NCBI GenBank assembly: GCA_003214695.1
Contig: QCLI01000005.1
Span: 1 to 64,000, forward strand
Length of the DNA: 64,000 nt
Direction: 5' to 3'
Origin: Prochlorococcus sp. AG-412-P08
Lineage (GTDB): Bacteria; Cyanobacteriota; Cyanobacteriia; PCC-6307; Cyanobiaceae
Below the pieces are notes generated by a model, which had not been told where the DNA came from, did not search any database, and saw only the letters and a list, made by a program, of their open reading frames with translations. The translations under genes were made by a program, and so were the position numbers. Positions 31,547 to 39,002 of the stretch are shown piece by piece (positions within the stretch are counted from its first letter, which is position 1; each line of letters begins with the position of its first letter).

Positions 31547-32302
31547 ATGTCTGTAGTCAAAATAGCTTGGGATGAAAAAGCTCTTACATCTGGAAGCTTA
31601 TGGTTACTAAACAACAATATTAATGGATACGACAATGTGCAGAATGATCTACTTGCTACAGAAGCTATTTCGGGAAGAAAGTTTGAAATACTCACTCAAC
31701 CTAAACCTGGATATTCTCCCTTGCCTAATGGAAAAATTAAAGTTCGTCTTCTTGAGGATGGATATATTTGCTATTTCAAATTGCAAGATCTTATAGGTCA
31801 TATTGAAAGAACTCAAAATTGGAACCCAATATTATTCACCAAAACTCAGATCATAGAAAAACTACCTCAAGTTCTTAGTTGGGTAAGAAAAGCTTCAAAA
31901 GTACCTAACTATTATCTATGGGGAGGAACAGAAGGTCCAAATTTTGATTGTTCTGGTCTAATTCAAGCTGCATTTTCTTCAGAAAAAATTTGGTTACCTC
32001 GAGATGCTTATCAGCAAGAGCAGTTTTGTACCAGAATTGAGTTTAATTCCAAAACATTAACGGAAATTTGCTTAGGCGACTTACTATTTTTTGGCGAAAA
32101 GGAAAGATGTACTCATGTTGGTCTTTACAACGGCGCAGGAGCCTATTGGCATAGTTCAGGCTCGGAGGATGGTAGGAATGGTATTGGAATTGATTACCTA
32201 AATTCTAAGAGTAATGAAATTTCATCTAATTATTTCTCTAAGCTAAGAGGTGCTGGTAGAGTTGAACATTGTTATAATGGTCAGTCTTTTTACAAGCAAT
32301 GA
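31547..32302 (+). CDS. NlpC/P60 family peptidase
   Basis: A 251-residue protein with a C-terminal NlpC/P60 cysteine peptidase: NYYLWGGTEGPNFDCSGLIQ with Cys135, then THVGLYNG with His190 and AYWHSSG with His202. The first about 90 residues resemble bacterial SH3-like targeting sequence. The family cleaves peptidoglycan stem peptides (gamma-D-Glu to diaminoacid). No signal peptide is evident. It is paired head to head with the serine hydrolase gene. Confidence 0.8.
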   Translation: MSVVKIAWDEKALTSGSLWLLNNNINGYDNVQNDLLATEAISGRKFEILTQPKPGYSPLPNGKIKVRLLEDGYICYFKLQDLIGHIERTQNWNPILFTKTQIIEKLPQVLSWVRKASKVPNYYLWGGTEGPNFDCSGLIQAAFSSEKIWLPRDAYQQEQFCTRIEFNSKTLTEICLGDLLFFGEKERCTHVGLYNGAGAYWHSSGSEDGRNGIGIDYLNSKSNEISSNYFSKLRGAGRVEHCYNGQSFYKQ

Positions 32303-32710
32303 TAAGGCTATCTATCATTTAAAAATACAATAAATATAGCTTTTAGTCTTCTTTCTACAAAAAGATAGTAATTGGCGAAGTTAAAACTAGAGCAAAGAGA
32401 GCTGAATTTAATGTAATCAAATCTAGATTTTAAAATGGATTTAGCAAGCTATTTATTGTGTTCTTCTTAAATATATTTTTACCAAAAGATTATCAATCTT
32501 TAGACTTAGATGGGTTATTGTAATCTTAAATAATTTGAAAATCAGCTTTTGTCTGTTAACAATCAAAACTTTGGGCCAGACTATTTGGGAAAAACTTCTA
32601 ATAAATAATTGCTCTACCATTTGTTATTACCGTTGACAAAACTATTTTGTTTGGGCTTCAAAGATAATTGAGAGCCTCTCCATTACCGAAAAGACTAGAC
32701 CAAGGTGTAT
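32303..32710. other. Intergenic region without supported genes
   Basis: A 408-bp AT-rich stretch between the NlpC/P60 gene and the HEAT-like gene. Both strands are broken by frequent stops; the longest starts I traced give peptides of 11-13 residues. No clear terminator, tRNA or repeat was seen. Confidence 0.5.
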
Positions 32711-33178
32711 TTAGAGTATTCGCGAAGCATTCAGAGGATAACGAATTGCTTTTGCTTTCTTCTTTGTCAGGACCTTAGGACATCCTCTAAATCGAGATAT
32801 TGCTTGAGCTGACTTAATAACCACGCGACTATCAACATCCCTTAGCCCTAATCTAAGGATTGGTAAAACAGACAAGTCACCCCATTTTTCTGCAGCATTA
32901 ATAGCAATTAATCTGTCTTCCGGCCCAGATGCAATCAAATTTTTCAATTTTTTCCGTAAAAGAAATTTCTCTTTCTCAGTTTTAGGAAATAAGAAATGAA
33001 CTGATTCAATTCCACTAGTCACCTTCTCCTTACCTCCTGGAACAATCACCAAGGAAGAAGGTTGGACTGTCAGATTCTCTGAAATTTTAGTATTGAGAAG
33101 GGTTTTCGGTTTTCTACCAAGCCCCAAAAGAGTTAATGCTAGGAAAAATGCTGCTCCTGCTGCGACAAGCTGATTCAT
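32711..33178 (-). CDS. Small HEAT-repeat-like protein
   Basis: A 155-residue protein with an N-terminal hydrophobic segment (residues 3-20, possibly a membrane anchor or signal) and one or two HEAT/PBS-like helical pairs (PEDRLIAINAAEKWGDLSVLPILRLGLRDVDSRVVIKSAQAISRF). It resembles the helical repeats of phycobilin-lyase-type proteins but is far too short for a lyase. The function is unknown. It is divergent from psaI. Confidence 0.55.
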   Translation of the reverse strand: MNQLVAAGAAFFLALTLLGLGRKPKTLLNTKISENLTVQPSSLVIVPGGKEKVTSGIESVHFLFPKTEKEKFLLRKKLKNLIASGPEDRLIAINAAEKWGDLSVLPILRLGLRDVDSRVVIKSAQAISRFRGCPKVLTKKKAKAIRYPLNASRIL

Positions 33179-33303
33179 AAAAGGAGAGTAATGGATGTGT
33201 CATTGGTCGGTATTGGATTGAACTTTTATGTCACCAATGAGCTCTTTTCGTACTATTACACCTTAACTCTATAAAATATTTATGGATCCTTTTGGTACAT
33301 CCA

Positions 33304-33420
33304 ATGTCTAGTGATTTTGCCGCGACCTGGCTTCCGGCTGTCTTTGTCCCTTTGATTGGACTTGTAACACCAGCAGTTTTCATAGTTCTTGTTGGTCGCT
33401 ACATCACAGCAACCGACTGA
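33304..33420 (+). CDS. psaI: Photosystem I subunit VIII (PsaI)
   Basis: A 38-residue ORF too short for the track: MSSDFAATWLPAVFVPLIGL and one transmembrane helix ending in VGRYITATD. This is PsaI, a single-helix subunit beside PsaL at the trimer region of PSI. It directly precedes psaL, the usual pairing. A TATAAA at about 33270 could be its -10 box. Confidence 0.92.
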   Translation: MSSDFAATWLPAVFVPLIGLVTPAVFIVLVGRYITATD

Positions 33421-33467
33421 AACACATTGTTTGTTTCTCCTAAGTCAACAAAGTTTTTTATACGCCC

Positions 33468-34067
33468 ATGACTGAATTCCAAGACCCTTTTCTAAAGTCA
33501 TCTGAACCTGTCAAATTAAACCAAAAGTATATTGACAGTTCAGTTCGCCCTGGCGACATAGGGATTGTCGATCAGTGGGCTGTGAACCCAGTTTCGGACC
33601 CCTGCGTTGGAGACTTAGAAACACCAGTTAATTCTGGTTATTTTACAAAAGCATTTATTAATAACCTCCCATTTTATAGAGCTGGGCTTTCACCAAATTT
33701 TCGTGGGCTAGAAGTAGGAGCTGCTTTTGGCTATCTGCTTTATGGACCATATGCAATGACAGGTCCTTTAAGAACTACTGAATTTGCTCTTACAGCTGGT
33801 TTATTAGGGACAATTGGAGCGGTTCATATACTTACAGCCCTTCTAGTTTTATATAATGCCCCTGGAAAGGCTCCTAATGTTCAACCTGCCGATACAATAG
33901 TTGCTAACCCTCCAGCTGATTTGTTTACCCGAGAAGGGTGGGCAGACTTTACAAGTGGCTTCTGGTTAGGAGGTTGTGGCGGTGCTGTTTTTGCATGGTT
34001 ATTATGTGGAACCCTTCATCTAGATACAATTATGCCGATTGTTAAAAATGTTTGGGCAGCAGGCTAA
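33468..34067 (+). CDS. psaL: Photosystem I subunit XI (PsaL)
   Basis: PsaL, 199 residues, needed for PSI trimer formation. Motifs include [39 protein letters not shown], and three hydrophobic helices. It lies 47 bp after psaI, and a long stem-loop follows the stop. Confidence 0.97.
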   Translation: MTEFQDPFLKSSEPVKLNQKYIDSSVRPGDIGIVDQWAVNPVSDPCVGDLETPVNSGYFTKAFINNLPFYRAGLSPNFRGLEVGAAFGYLLYGPYAMTGPLRTTEFALTAGLLGTIGAVHILTALLVLYNAPGKAPNVQPADTIVANPPADLFTREGWADFTSGFWLGGCGGAVFAWLLCGTLHLDTIMPIVKNVWAAG

Positions 34068-34087
34068 TTCAATCCTGAAGAAGATCT

Positions 34088-34140
34088 AATAATAAAACCC
34101 TAGTAGATGGACTCGCTCCTCCTACTAGGGTTTTATTATT
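34088..34140 (+). terminator. Terminator after psaL
   Basis: A perfect 19-bp inverted repeat (AATAATAAAACCCTAGTAG and its complement) around a 15-nt loop lies 21 bp after psaL and ends TTTTATTATT. It is a strong terminator or 3' stabiliser for psaIL. Confidence 0.88.
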
Positions 34141-34285
34141 AGAAATGCCTCATCAACCTCTTATTCAATACACAAAGATATTTAATAGATCAAGGCAAGA
34201 TTTAATCCATTAGCTAAATCAAATATTCCTAATTTCTTTTTTGTTTTGTTGGCTTAATCCTCTAAAAAATTCAAATAATTAATCA
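34141..34285. other. Intergenic spacer between psaL terminator and small RNA
   Basis: About 145 bp of AT-rich sequence. I see no open frame, hairpin or repeat in it. Confidence 0.4.
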
Positions 34286-34377
34286 ATAAAAAAGCCCGCT
34301 CAAGGCGGACTTTTTTATGAGATCTTGAGCAAGTGTTTCCTAGTTTCCACTGCTCGGAGAATCTCTGCTCCTCACAC
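34286..34377 (-). ncRNA. Yfr2-family small RNA
   Basis: On the minus strand a stem GAGCA-GUG / CAC-U-UGCUC encloses a loop holding two copies of GGAAAC (34335-34340 and 34343-34348), the hallmark repeated motif of the cyanobacterial Yfr2-5 RNAs. It ends in an intrinsic terminator, AAAAAAGTCCGC with GCGGGCTTTTTT (34288-34316); the one imperfect pair is G-U on the minus strand but A-C on the plus strand, which fixes the orientation. An AATAAT box lies just upstream of the inferred start near 34377. Length about 92 nt. Targets are not predictable here. Confidence 0.75.
34288..34316 (-). terminator. Intrinsic terminator of the Yfr2-type RNA
   Basis: A 12-bp stem including one G-U pair, 5-nt loop and T6 run on the minus strand. 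Confidence 0.85.
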
Positions 34378-34429
34378 AAAAATTATTGCATATGATTTTA
34401 AAATTGCTCAACGCATTGGATAGCAAGGA

Positions 34430-34451
34430 AAACTGTCACATGTGACAGTTT
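34430..34451. promoter_or_regulatory. Perfect 22-bp palindrome
   Basis: AAACTGTCACA is followed directly by its reverse complement. It lies 53-74 bp upstream of the inferred Yfr2 start, a position suited to an activator dimer site, and also 143 bp downstream of the PAP2 gene, where on the minus strand it ends in TTTT and could be a weak terminator. It matches neither NtcA (GTA-N8-TAC) nor LexA consensus. Confidence 0.5.
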
Positions 34452-34594
34452 AATTGTCCATAAATAATCAGAGTCTAAATGTAAAAAACATATCGAAGCG
34501 AAGGGAGCAGTAAAAAGTAAGAGGATCCTTTTGTAATCCCTAAAAACATAACCTGGTGATCTAAAAGTTCTGGAAGACATTCAAAGGAGATGTA

Positions 34595-35269
34595 TCAGCC
34601 CTGGCTGGAGCGTTGAGATGAAGACAAGTAATTCCTCTCCCAAACGGTGAAGCCGGCCAAGCAGAAGGTTAACCAAACATACCCAACCGCCGCGCCAGCA
34701 AGGATATCACTTGGCCAGTGGGCTCTGGAATAGAGAGTACTAGACCAAACAAGAGCAACCCACAAGCTAGAGAACACAAACAAAGGCAAGCGCAGTCGAG
34801 GATAGTGCGCAGCTATCATGGTGCAACTCATGAAATAAAAGACCACTGATCCAGCGGCATGGCCGCTGGGAAAGCTGCTACCTGTTAAGGAAAGAAGTGA
34901 ACCGCCAGGACGTGGACGATCAAACCATGGCTTCAAGATTTTATCGACTATTACCAGGATGCCACCAGTTCCAAATACTAAACATATCAAGTCTTGCCAA
35001 AAGCATTTCAAGGCAAAGAAAAACAACACAGCAAACACCAAACCCCCTGTAACATGGACCCCGCTCAGTTTATAAATAACTAGTAGGAAAGATCCCAAGC
35101 TAGAAGGAATATTCTGAATAAAGACGTCTAGTAGCTGATGGTCCAGTGAATTGACAGAATTAATTACCAAGCTTGGAGCCGCCCAAACCAATAGAAGCAA
35201 TAGCAATACAACAAAAGTAATACGGGGCAATCCGAGAACCTTAAACCACTCAAGAAGCAAACTAGTCAT
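34595..35269 (-). CDS. PAP2-family membrane phosphatase
   Basis: A 224-residue membrane protein with the full PAP2 tripartite signature: KILKPWFDRPRPG, SSFPSGHA, and SRAHWPSDILAG (catalytic histidines in PSGH and SRAHW). Several transmembrane helices surround them. Substrates of this class include lipid phosphates and undecaprenyl diphosphate; which applies here is open. ATG 35269 is preferred over the TTG at 35305 used by the track. Confidence 0.85.
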   Translation of the reverse strand: MTSLLLEWFKVLGLPRITFVVLLLLLLVWAAPSLVINSVNSLDHQLLDVFIQNIPSSLGSFLLVIYKLSGVHVTGGLVFAVLFFFALKCFWQDLICLVFGTGGILVIVDKILKPWFDRPRPGGSLLSLTGSSFPSGHAAGSVVFYFMSCTMIAAHYPRLRLPLFVFSSLWVALVWSSTLYSRAHWPSDILAGAAVGYVWLTFCLAGFTVWERNYLSSSQRSSQG

Positions 35270-35366
35270 GGAGATAAAGGAATCTATTGCATATGATGGG
35301 AGCAAGCACGATTCAATCTGTTCAAGGTCGCCAGACTCATCTTAAATTAGCCAATCATCTAAATTT

Positions 35367-35381
35367 AAACGGAGAGGGAGG
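35367..35381 (+). repeat. Distal tRNA-Ser end copy (putative att site)
   Basis: Identical for 15 bp to the tRNA-Ser 3' end plus three flanking bases. The adjoining GGGGTTCAAGCG on the minus strand recalls a T-loop but does not fold like one, so only the acceptor end is duplicated. Confidence 0.65.
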
Positions 35382-35447
35382 ACTTTCGCTTGAACCCCTG
35401 TGACCTCTTATGAACTTAACAGAACGGGCAATATTTGAAAATCGTCC

Positions 35448-35476
35448 ATTTACCAACAACAATACCAACAACACAC
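35448..35476 (+). repeat. 29-bp direct repeat, left copy
   Basis: Identical over 29 bp to 37491-37519; flanking bases differ immediately on both sides. The repeat is itself a near tandem of TACCAACAACAA. It lies 66 bp inside the left att copy. Confidence 0.85.
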
Positions 35477-35639
35477 TAAAATGTTAATTAGTGAATGGAC
35501 TTCTTCGCTTAAATATCATTTCCAAATATTACTAGAAACTAGACAGAGACTGGGGTTACGTGCTATAATCAATCATGAAGATGGCGTGAATAGAGCAACG
35601 TCAAATCGTAATAATCATATTCTCTAAAACAAATTTATT

Positions 35640-36635
35640 ATGGACAAGAATTGGGATTTTTTACTTTCTGAATTTCGTAGACTTGGCGGAATAGCAGATA
35701 ATATATGCCAAAAGGAAGGGAAATATGGGAGAGGTATCTTTTCTATTAATCCAAGTCTTAAAGCGAGAATTTTTACTCCATCAAAATTACTGGTCAAAAA
35801 AGATGATATTTATTTAGAAGGTAATAAATTAAGAATTAAAAAAGATAAGGAATATAATCAGGAAATCAGAGATTTTTTTAATTTTTACCAAGATAACTTT
35901 TCATGGGGATCCGGCGGGAAAGAAACAACAGAATTGTTTGAGAAAGGATTAAGTTTATTTAATTCAAATTTAAAGGAATTAATTAAAAAATATTCTTTAG
36001 TTGATTTAGAAGAAAGGCATCAAGGGAATTGGGATAATGTTATTAAAAAGCATTTCTTGAATGCCAGAAGTGTTGAGTTTGAAAATAATTCTGTTATTTG
36101 TCCTATCTGGGACCTTGTAAATCATAAAGTAAGATCTTTGTCTTTTGTTATTAGTAAAGAAGGAATAAGCGCTCCAAATTATCCCGCTTCAAACTGTGAG
36201 ATAAGATTTGCATATCGTAATATGAGTCCATTAAATTGTTTTTTTGCTTATGGTTTTTTTTCCAAAGAAACCATTGTATTTTCATTCCCTTTTTCAATTA
36301 ATATTCAAAATCTTGGTATTCATATTTCTTGTAAGGGAATCGCTCTTAAAGATGATTCTATGAAAATAGAATCATCTGGTAATAAAATTATTTTAGAAGG
36401 TTTACCTATCGCTGATGTCAATCATCCTAGATTGCCATATGATTATTTTGATGAGATTCTTAGGAAGATTGCTCATATTAATATTCCAAAAGATCTTTTA
36501 TTGAAAATATTTGACTTAAATATTTCAATTAGAAAGAAAATTATAGATGAGTCTTATTTAGTAGACAACGAAGTTTCAAGGGCATTGAGTAAACTTATGC
36601 TTTATGAAATTAATCTAATTTCATCTCACGATTAA
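35640..36635 (+). CDS. SET-domain-like protein (possible lysine methyltransferase)
   Basis: A 331-residue protein of the island. I see a pattern like the Rubisco-LSMT type of SET domain: GRGIFSINP at 30-38 (N-terminal SET GRG motif), PIWDLVNHK at 155-163 (the NH pair), and AYRNMSPLN then AYGFF at 191-206 (Tyr and YGF). The sequence between is divergent, so this is a motif-level inference. Base composition is very AT-rich (one 60-bp line has only 11 G/C), unlike the neighbouring core genes. It converges on the TPR gene with a 26-bp overlap. Confidence 0.5.
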   Translation: MDKNWDFLLSEFRRLGGIADNICQKEGKYGRGIFSINPSLKARIFTPSKLLVKKDDIYLEGNKLRIKKDKEYNQEIRDFFNFYQDNFSWGSGGKETTELFEKGLSLFNSNLKELIKKYSLVDLEERHQGNWDNVIKKHFLNARSVEFENNSVICPIWDLVNHKVRSLSFVISKEGISAPNYPASNCEIRFAYRNMSPLNCFFAYGFFSKETIVFSFPFSINIQNLGIHISCKGIALKDDSMKIESSGNKIILEGLPIADVNHPRLPYDYFDEILRKIAHINIPKDLLLKIFDLNISIRKKIIDESYLVDNEVSRALSKLMLYEINLISSHD

Positions 36636-37284
36636 AACTGTATGAACCCAAAATTGACCATGATCTTATAGACATAATTTGTTCTGAACATAATCTTGCT
36701 TCTTCTAATTTACCAAGATCTCTCAATACATTTCCCAGATTGTTATACGCCTCTGCGAAATCAGGTTTGATTTCAATTACTTTGCGGTATGAGACTTCTG
36801 CGTCTTGTAATTTGTCAAGATCATTCAATATGTTTCCCAAATTGAAATGTGCTATTGCGTCATTAGGATTCAGTTCAATTGCTTTGCGAGTAGATAATTC
36901 TGCTTCTTGTAAGTTGCCAAGATCTCTCAATATGGTTCCCAGATTGGAATGTGCTTCTGCGAAATCAGGTTTAAGTTCAATTGCTTTGCGTAATGAGATT
37001 TCTGCTGCCTCTAATTTGCTAATACCTTGCAAAATTCCTGCATAATTAGAAAACACCCGGTGATCATGAAAACCTTGATTTATACAATACTGATAATATT
37101 TTGATGCTTCTGGAATATTTCCTTTTAGATGAAACTGAATTGCTTGATTGATTATTTGTTCTTTAGAAGGTTTAGAAGGTGTATTTGTATTAATAGTATT
37201 ATTTTTTTTTATTTCTCCTAAGGCAAATGGAACTGGAAATGTTTTCACTTCAGTAATTTTCTTCTTCCCTTCTTGTTCTGTCAA
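36610..37284 (-). CDS. TPR-repeat protein
   Basis: A 224-residue protein with an N-terminal lead (TFPVPFALGEIKKN) and four to five tetratricopeptide repeats from about residue 45 (LRKAIELKPDFAEAHSNLGTILRDLG repeated with small changes). The repeats are near copies at DNA level too. Proteins with this N-terminus in marine picocyanobacteria often continue into a catalytic domain; here only repeats and a short tail are present, so it may be shortened. The start is TTG. It is the second cargo gene of the island. Confidence 0.75.
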   Translation of the reverse strand: MTEQEGKKKITEVKTFPVPFALGEIKKNNTINTNTPSKPSKEQIINQAIQFHLKGNIPEASKYYQYCINQGFHDHRVFSNYAGILQGISKLEAAEISLRKAIELKPDFAEAHSNLGTILRDLGNLQEAELSTRKAIELNPNDAIAHFNLGNILNDLDKLQDAEVSYRKVIEIKPDFAEAYNNLGNVLRDLGKLEEARLCSEQIMSIRSWSILGSYSFNREMKLD

Positions 37285-37627
37285 AGATTCTGTTTCTCTT
37301 GAAAACTTTGCAATGCATATTAATCTAGTTTAACTATAAAAACTAAATTTTTAGTGTATCTATATGTTCTATACACTTCCTTGCGATTGATTCCTCAAGG
37401 CGAGCATTTAACCAAGCGGTGCAGAAATTAGCAGAAGAAGCGTGTACTTGAAATTAATGGGTATCCTGAAGTTGCTGAAAGATCTAATGAATTTACCAAC
37501 AACAATACCAACAACACACGACTGAACTAGCATGAACTCGGATGATTTCATTAGACCGACTCTATCTAGTCAAACCAGTCAGTTTCAGGGTTTTTGGACT
37601 CGTATGAACTCCTCTGAACCTAATTAA
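37285..37627. other. Right end of the tRNA-Ser island
   Basis: About 340 bp with the TPR promoter region, the second 29-bp repeat, and several GAACT motifs (near 37523, 37533 and 37604). An open frame at about 37370-37432 ending RRAFNQAVQKLAEEACT looks like the end of a decayed gene, but has no start and no recognised family. Confidence 0.45.
37491..37519 (+). repeat. 29-bp direct repeat, right copy
   Basis: An exact match to 35448-35476 in the same orientation, 108 bp inside the tRNA-Ser end. In a circularised element both copies would flank the tRNA-end core. Confidence 0.85.
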
Positions 37628-37642
37628 AAACGGAGAGGGAGG
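37628..37642 (+). repeat. tRNA-Ser 3' end att copy
   Basis: Contains the discriminator base and acceptor 3' strand of tRNA-Ser, matching 35367-35381 exactly. Confidence 0.65.
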
Positions 37643-37719
37643 GATTCGAACCCTCGACAAGAGTTGCCTCCTGTAACTCCTTAGCAGGGAGCCGCTTTCA
37701 ACCACTCAGCCACCTCTCC
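37631..37719 (-). tRNA. tRNA-Ser(GCU)
   Basis: Reads GGAGAGGTGGCTGAGTGG on the minus strand, with acceptor GGAGAGG paired to CCTCTCC, anticodon loop CTGCTAA (anticodon GCT), a long class II variable arm, and T-arm GAGGGTTCGAATCCCTC. The CCA is not encoded. Its 3' end is the integration point of the adjoining island. Confidence 0.96.
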
Positions 37720-37786
37720 AGTAGCTTCATTACCTTATCAAGACAACATCAATATCCCAAGAAATTTCCCTGATTCTTCAGGAATA

Positions 37787-38947
37787 TCAAATGACCACTC
37801 TAGGAAGACGATACTTAAAACTACATAGAATCTCCCAAGGGATAGAGCCACAAGCTTGACTCCATTCATAGGGAGTTATGGAAGAACCCTTGTCCTCGCC
37901 TAGCAAAGTAACAATATCTCCTATTCGAATATCATTGTTTTCAGTAATATCTATGACCAATTGATCCATGGTAATTGAACCAACTTGTGGATAGAAATAA
38001 CCATTAATTAAAACAGAAATTTTTCCAGATAAAGCGCGATTTATTCCATCTGCATAGCCAATTCCTACAACAGCAAGACGAGTTGGTCGTTTTGTAATGA
38101 AATTATGCCCATAGCTCACCCCAGTATGAGAAGGGACATCGCGAATCAATGTAATTCTGGCCCTTACAGCTAAAGCAGGCTTTAAAGAACAATTATCAGC
38201 AAAGTCCTCAAAAGGTTTGTAGCCATACAAAGCTAAACCCACCCTGACCATATCGAAATGAAGGGCCTTATCTCTAAAGGTGCCTGCCGAATTGGCCAGG
38301 TGCCTACAAAGATTTTGACGTGCAGGTTTGAAATTAGATAATAATGAATTAAACCTTTTTTTCTGAAGAGAGGTAATTATTTCCGGCTGACCATGCCTCT
38401 CACCATCAGCCAATGCAAGGTGGCTATAGATTCCTACCAGCTCAATGTTCTCAAGAGTATCAATTAAATTGATAAGACTTTTCAGAGAACTTATATCACA
38501 CCCTAATCTAGTCATTCCAGTATCAACTTTAATATGAATATTGAATTTCTTCTTAGATGATTCAGCAATTTTTTGACATAAAAGTGCTTCTCTCGAACTA
38601 CTTATAGTAGGTATCAGGTCCCAATTGAGGCAGGCCTCTAAGTCTTTCAAATTGACTAAATTGCCCAGTATCAATATTGGGCAAGAAATGCCAAGTTTTC
38701 GCAAATCTAGAGCTTCCTGCAATGTTGCGACTCCTAAATTTGCCGCACCTCCTTCCAAAGCTGCTTCAGCTACTGTTCCAGCTCCATGGCCATAACCATC
38801 AGCTTTGACAACCGCCATTAAGAGACAGTTTTCTGCAAGAAGACTTTTAACAACTTGAGTATTATCGCGAATCGCACTTGGGAAAACTTCCACCCAAGCT
38901 CTTTGCCGAGGATCAATACTATCTAAAGAAAAGGATGTGTACTTCAC
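37787..38947 (-). CDS. alr: Alanine racemase
   Basis: A 386-residue PLP enzyme making D-alanine for peptidoglycan. VVKADGYGHGAG contains the PLP lysine (Lys48), GVSYGHNF carries the catalytic tyrosine of the second site, and DMVRVGLALYGY is typical. Full length. Confidence 0.95.
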   Translation of the reverse strand: MKYTSFSLDSIDPRQRAWVEVFPSAIRDNTQVVKSLLAENCLLMAVVKADGYGHGAGTVAEAALEGGAANLGVATLQEALDLRKLGISCPILILGNLVNLKDLEACLNWDLIPTISSSREALLCQKIAESSKKKFNIHIKVDTGMTRLGCDISSLKSLINLIDTLENIELVGIYSHLALADGERHGQPEIITSLQKKRFNSLLSNFKPARQNLCRHLANSAGTFRDKALHFDMVRVGLALYGYKPFEDFADNCSLKPALAVRARITLIRDVPSHTGVSYGHNFITKRPTRLAVVGIGYADGINRALSGKISVLINGYFYPQVGSITMDQLVIDITENNDIRIGDIVTLLGEDKGSSITPYEWSQACGSIPWEILCSFKYRLPRVVI

Positions 38948-39002
38948 GAGGCAAGCAGCATTGATCTAATGCAAGTAGAATTATATTAATTAAGTTGCTG
39001 GC

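Larger units (their letters stand above)
35306..35639. other. Left end of the tRNA-Ser island
   Basis: A 334-bp gap holding the 15-bp tRNA-Ser end copy (35367-35381), an ATGAACT motif near 35410 and the first 29-bp repeat (35448-35476). No coding sequence is supported here. Confidence 0.6.
35367..37642. mobile_element. Integrase-less genomic island at tRNA-Ser(GCU)
   Basis: The 15-bp sequence AAACGGAGAGGGAGG occurs at the 3' end of tRNA-Ser (37628-37642) and again, in the same orientation, at 35367-35381. The 2.26 kb between carries an AT-rich SET-like gene, a TPR gene, and a 29-bp repeat near each end. This is the structure left by site-specific integration at a tRNA 3' end: the intact tRNA on one side, a displaced copy on the other. 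No recombinase gene is present, so it would be a satellite or a remnant. tRNA-targeted small elements are known in Prochlorococcus; identity with a described family was not tested. Confidence 0.65.

Noticed and set aside
34360-34380. CTCCTCACAC resembling the Yfr1 core motif on the plus strand
   Set aside because: No terminator follows it on the plus strand and the flanks do not fold like Yfr1; the minus-strand Yfr2 structure explains the region better.
34398-34580. 60-residue minus-strand ORF near the PAP2 gene
   Set aside because: It contains the 22-bp palindrome, lacks a recognisable family or ribosome-binding site, and lies in the presumed 3' region of the PAP2 transcript and small RNA promoter.
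35382-35410. Second, degenerate tRNA-Ser gene
   Set aside because: Only the acceptor end and a T-loop-like string are similar; there is no anticodon or D-arm, so it is an att copy, not a tRNA.
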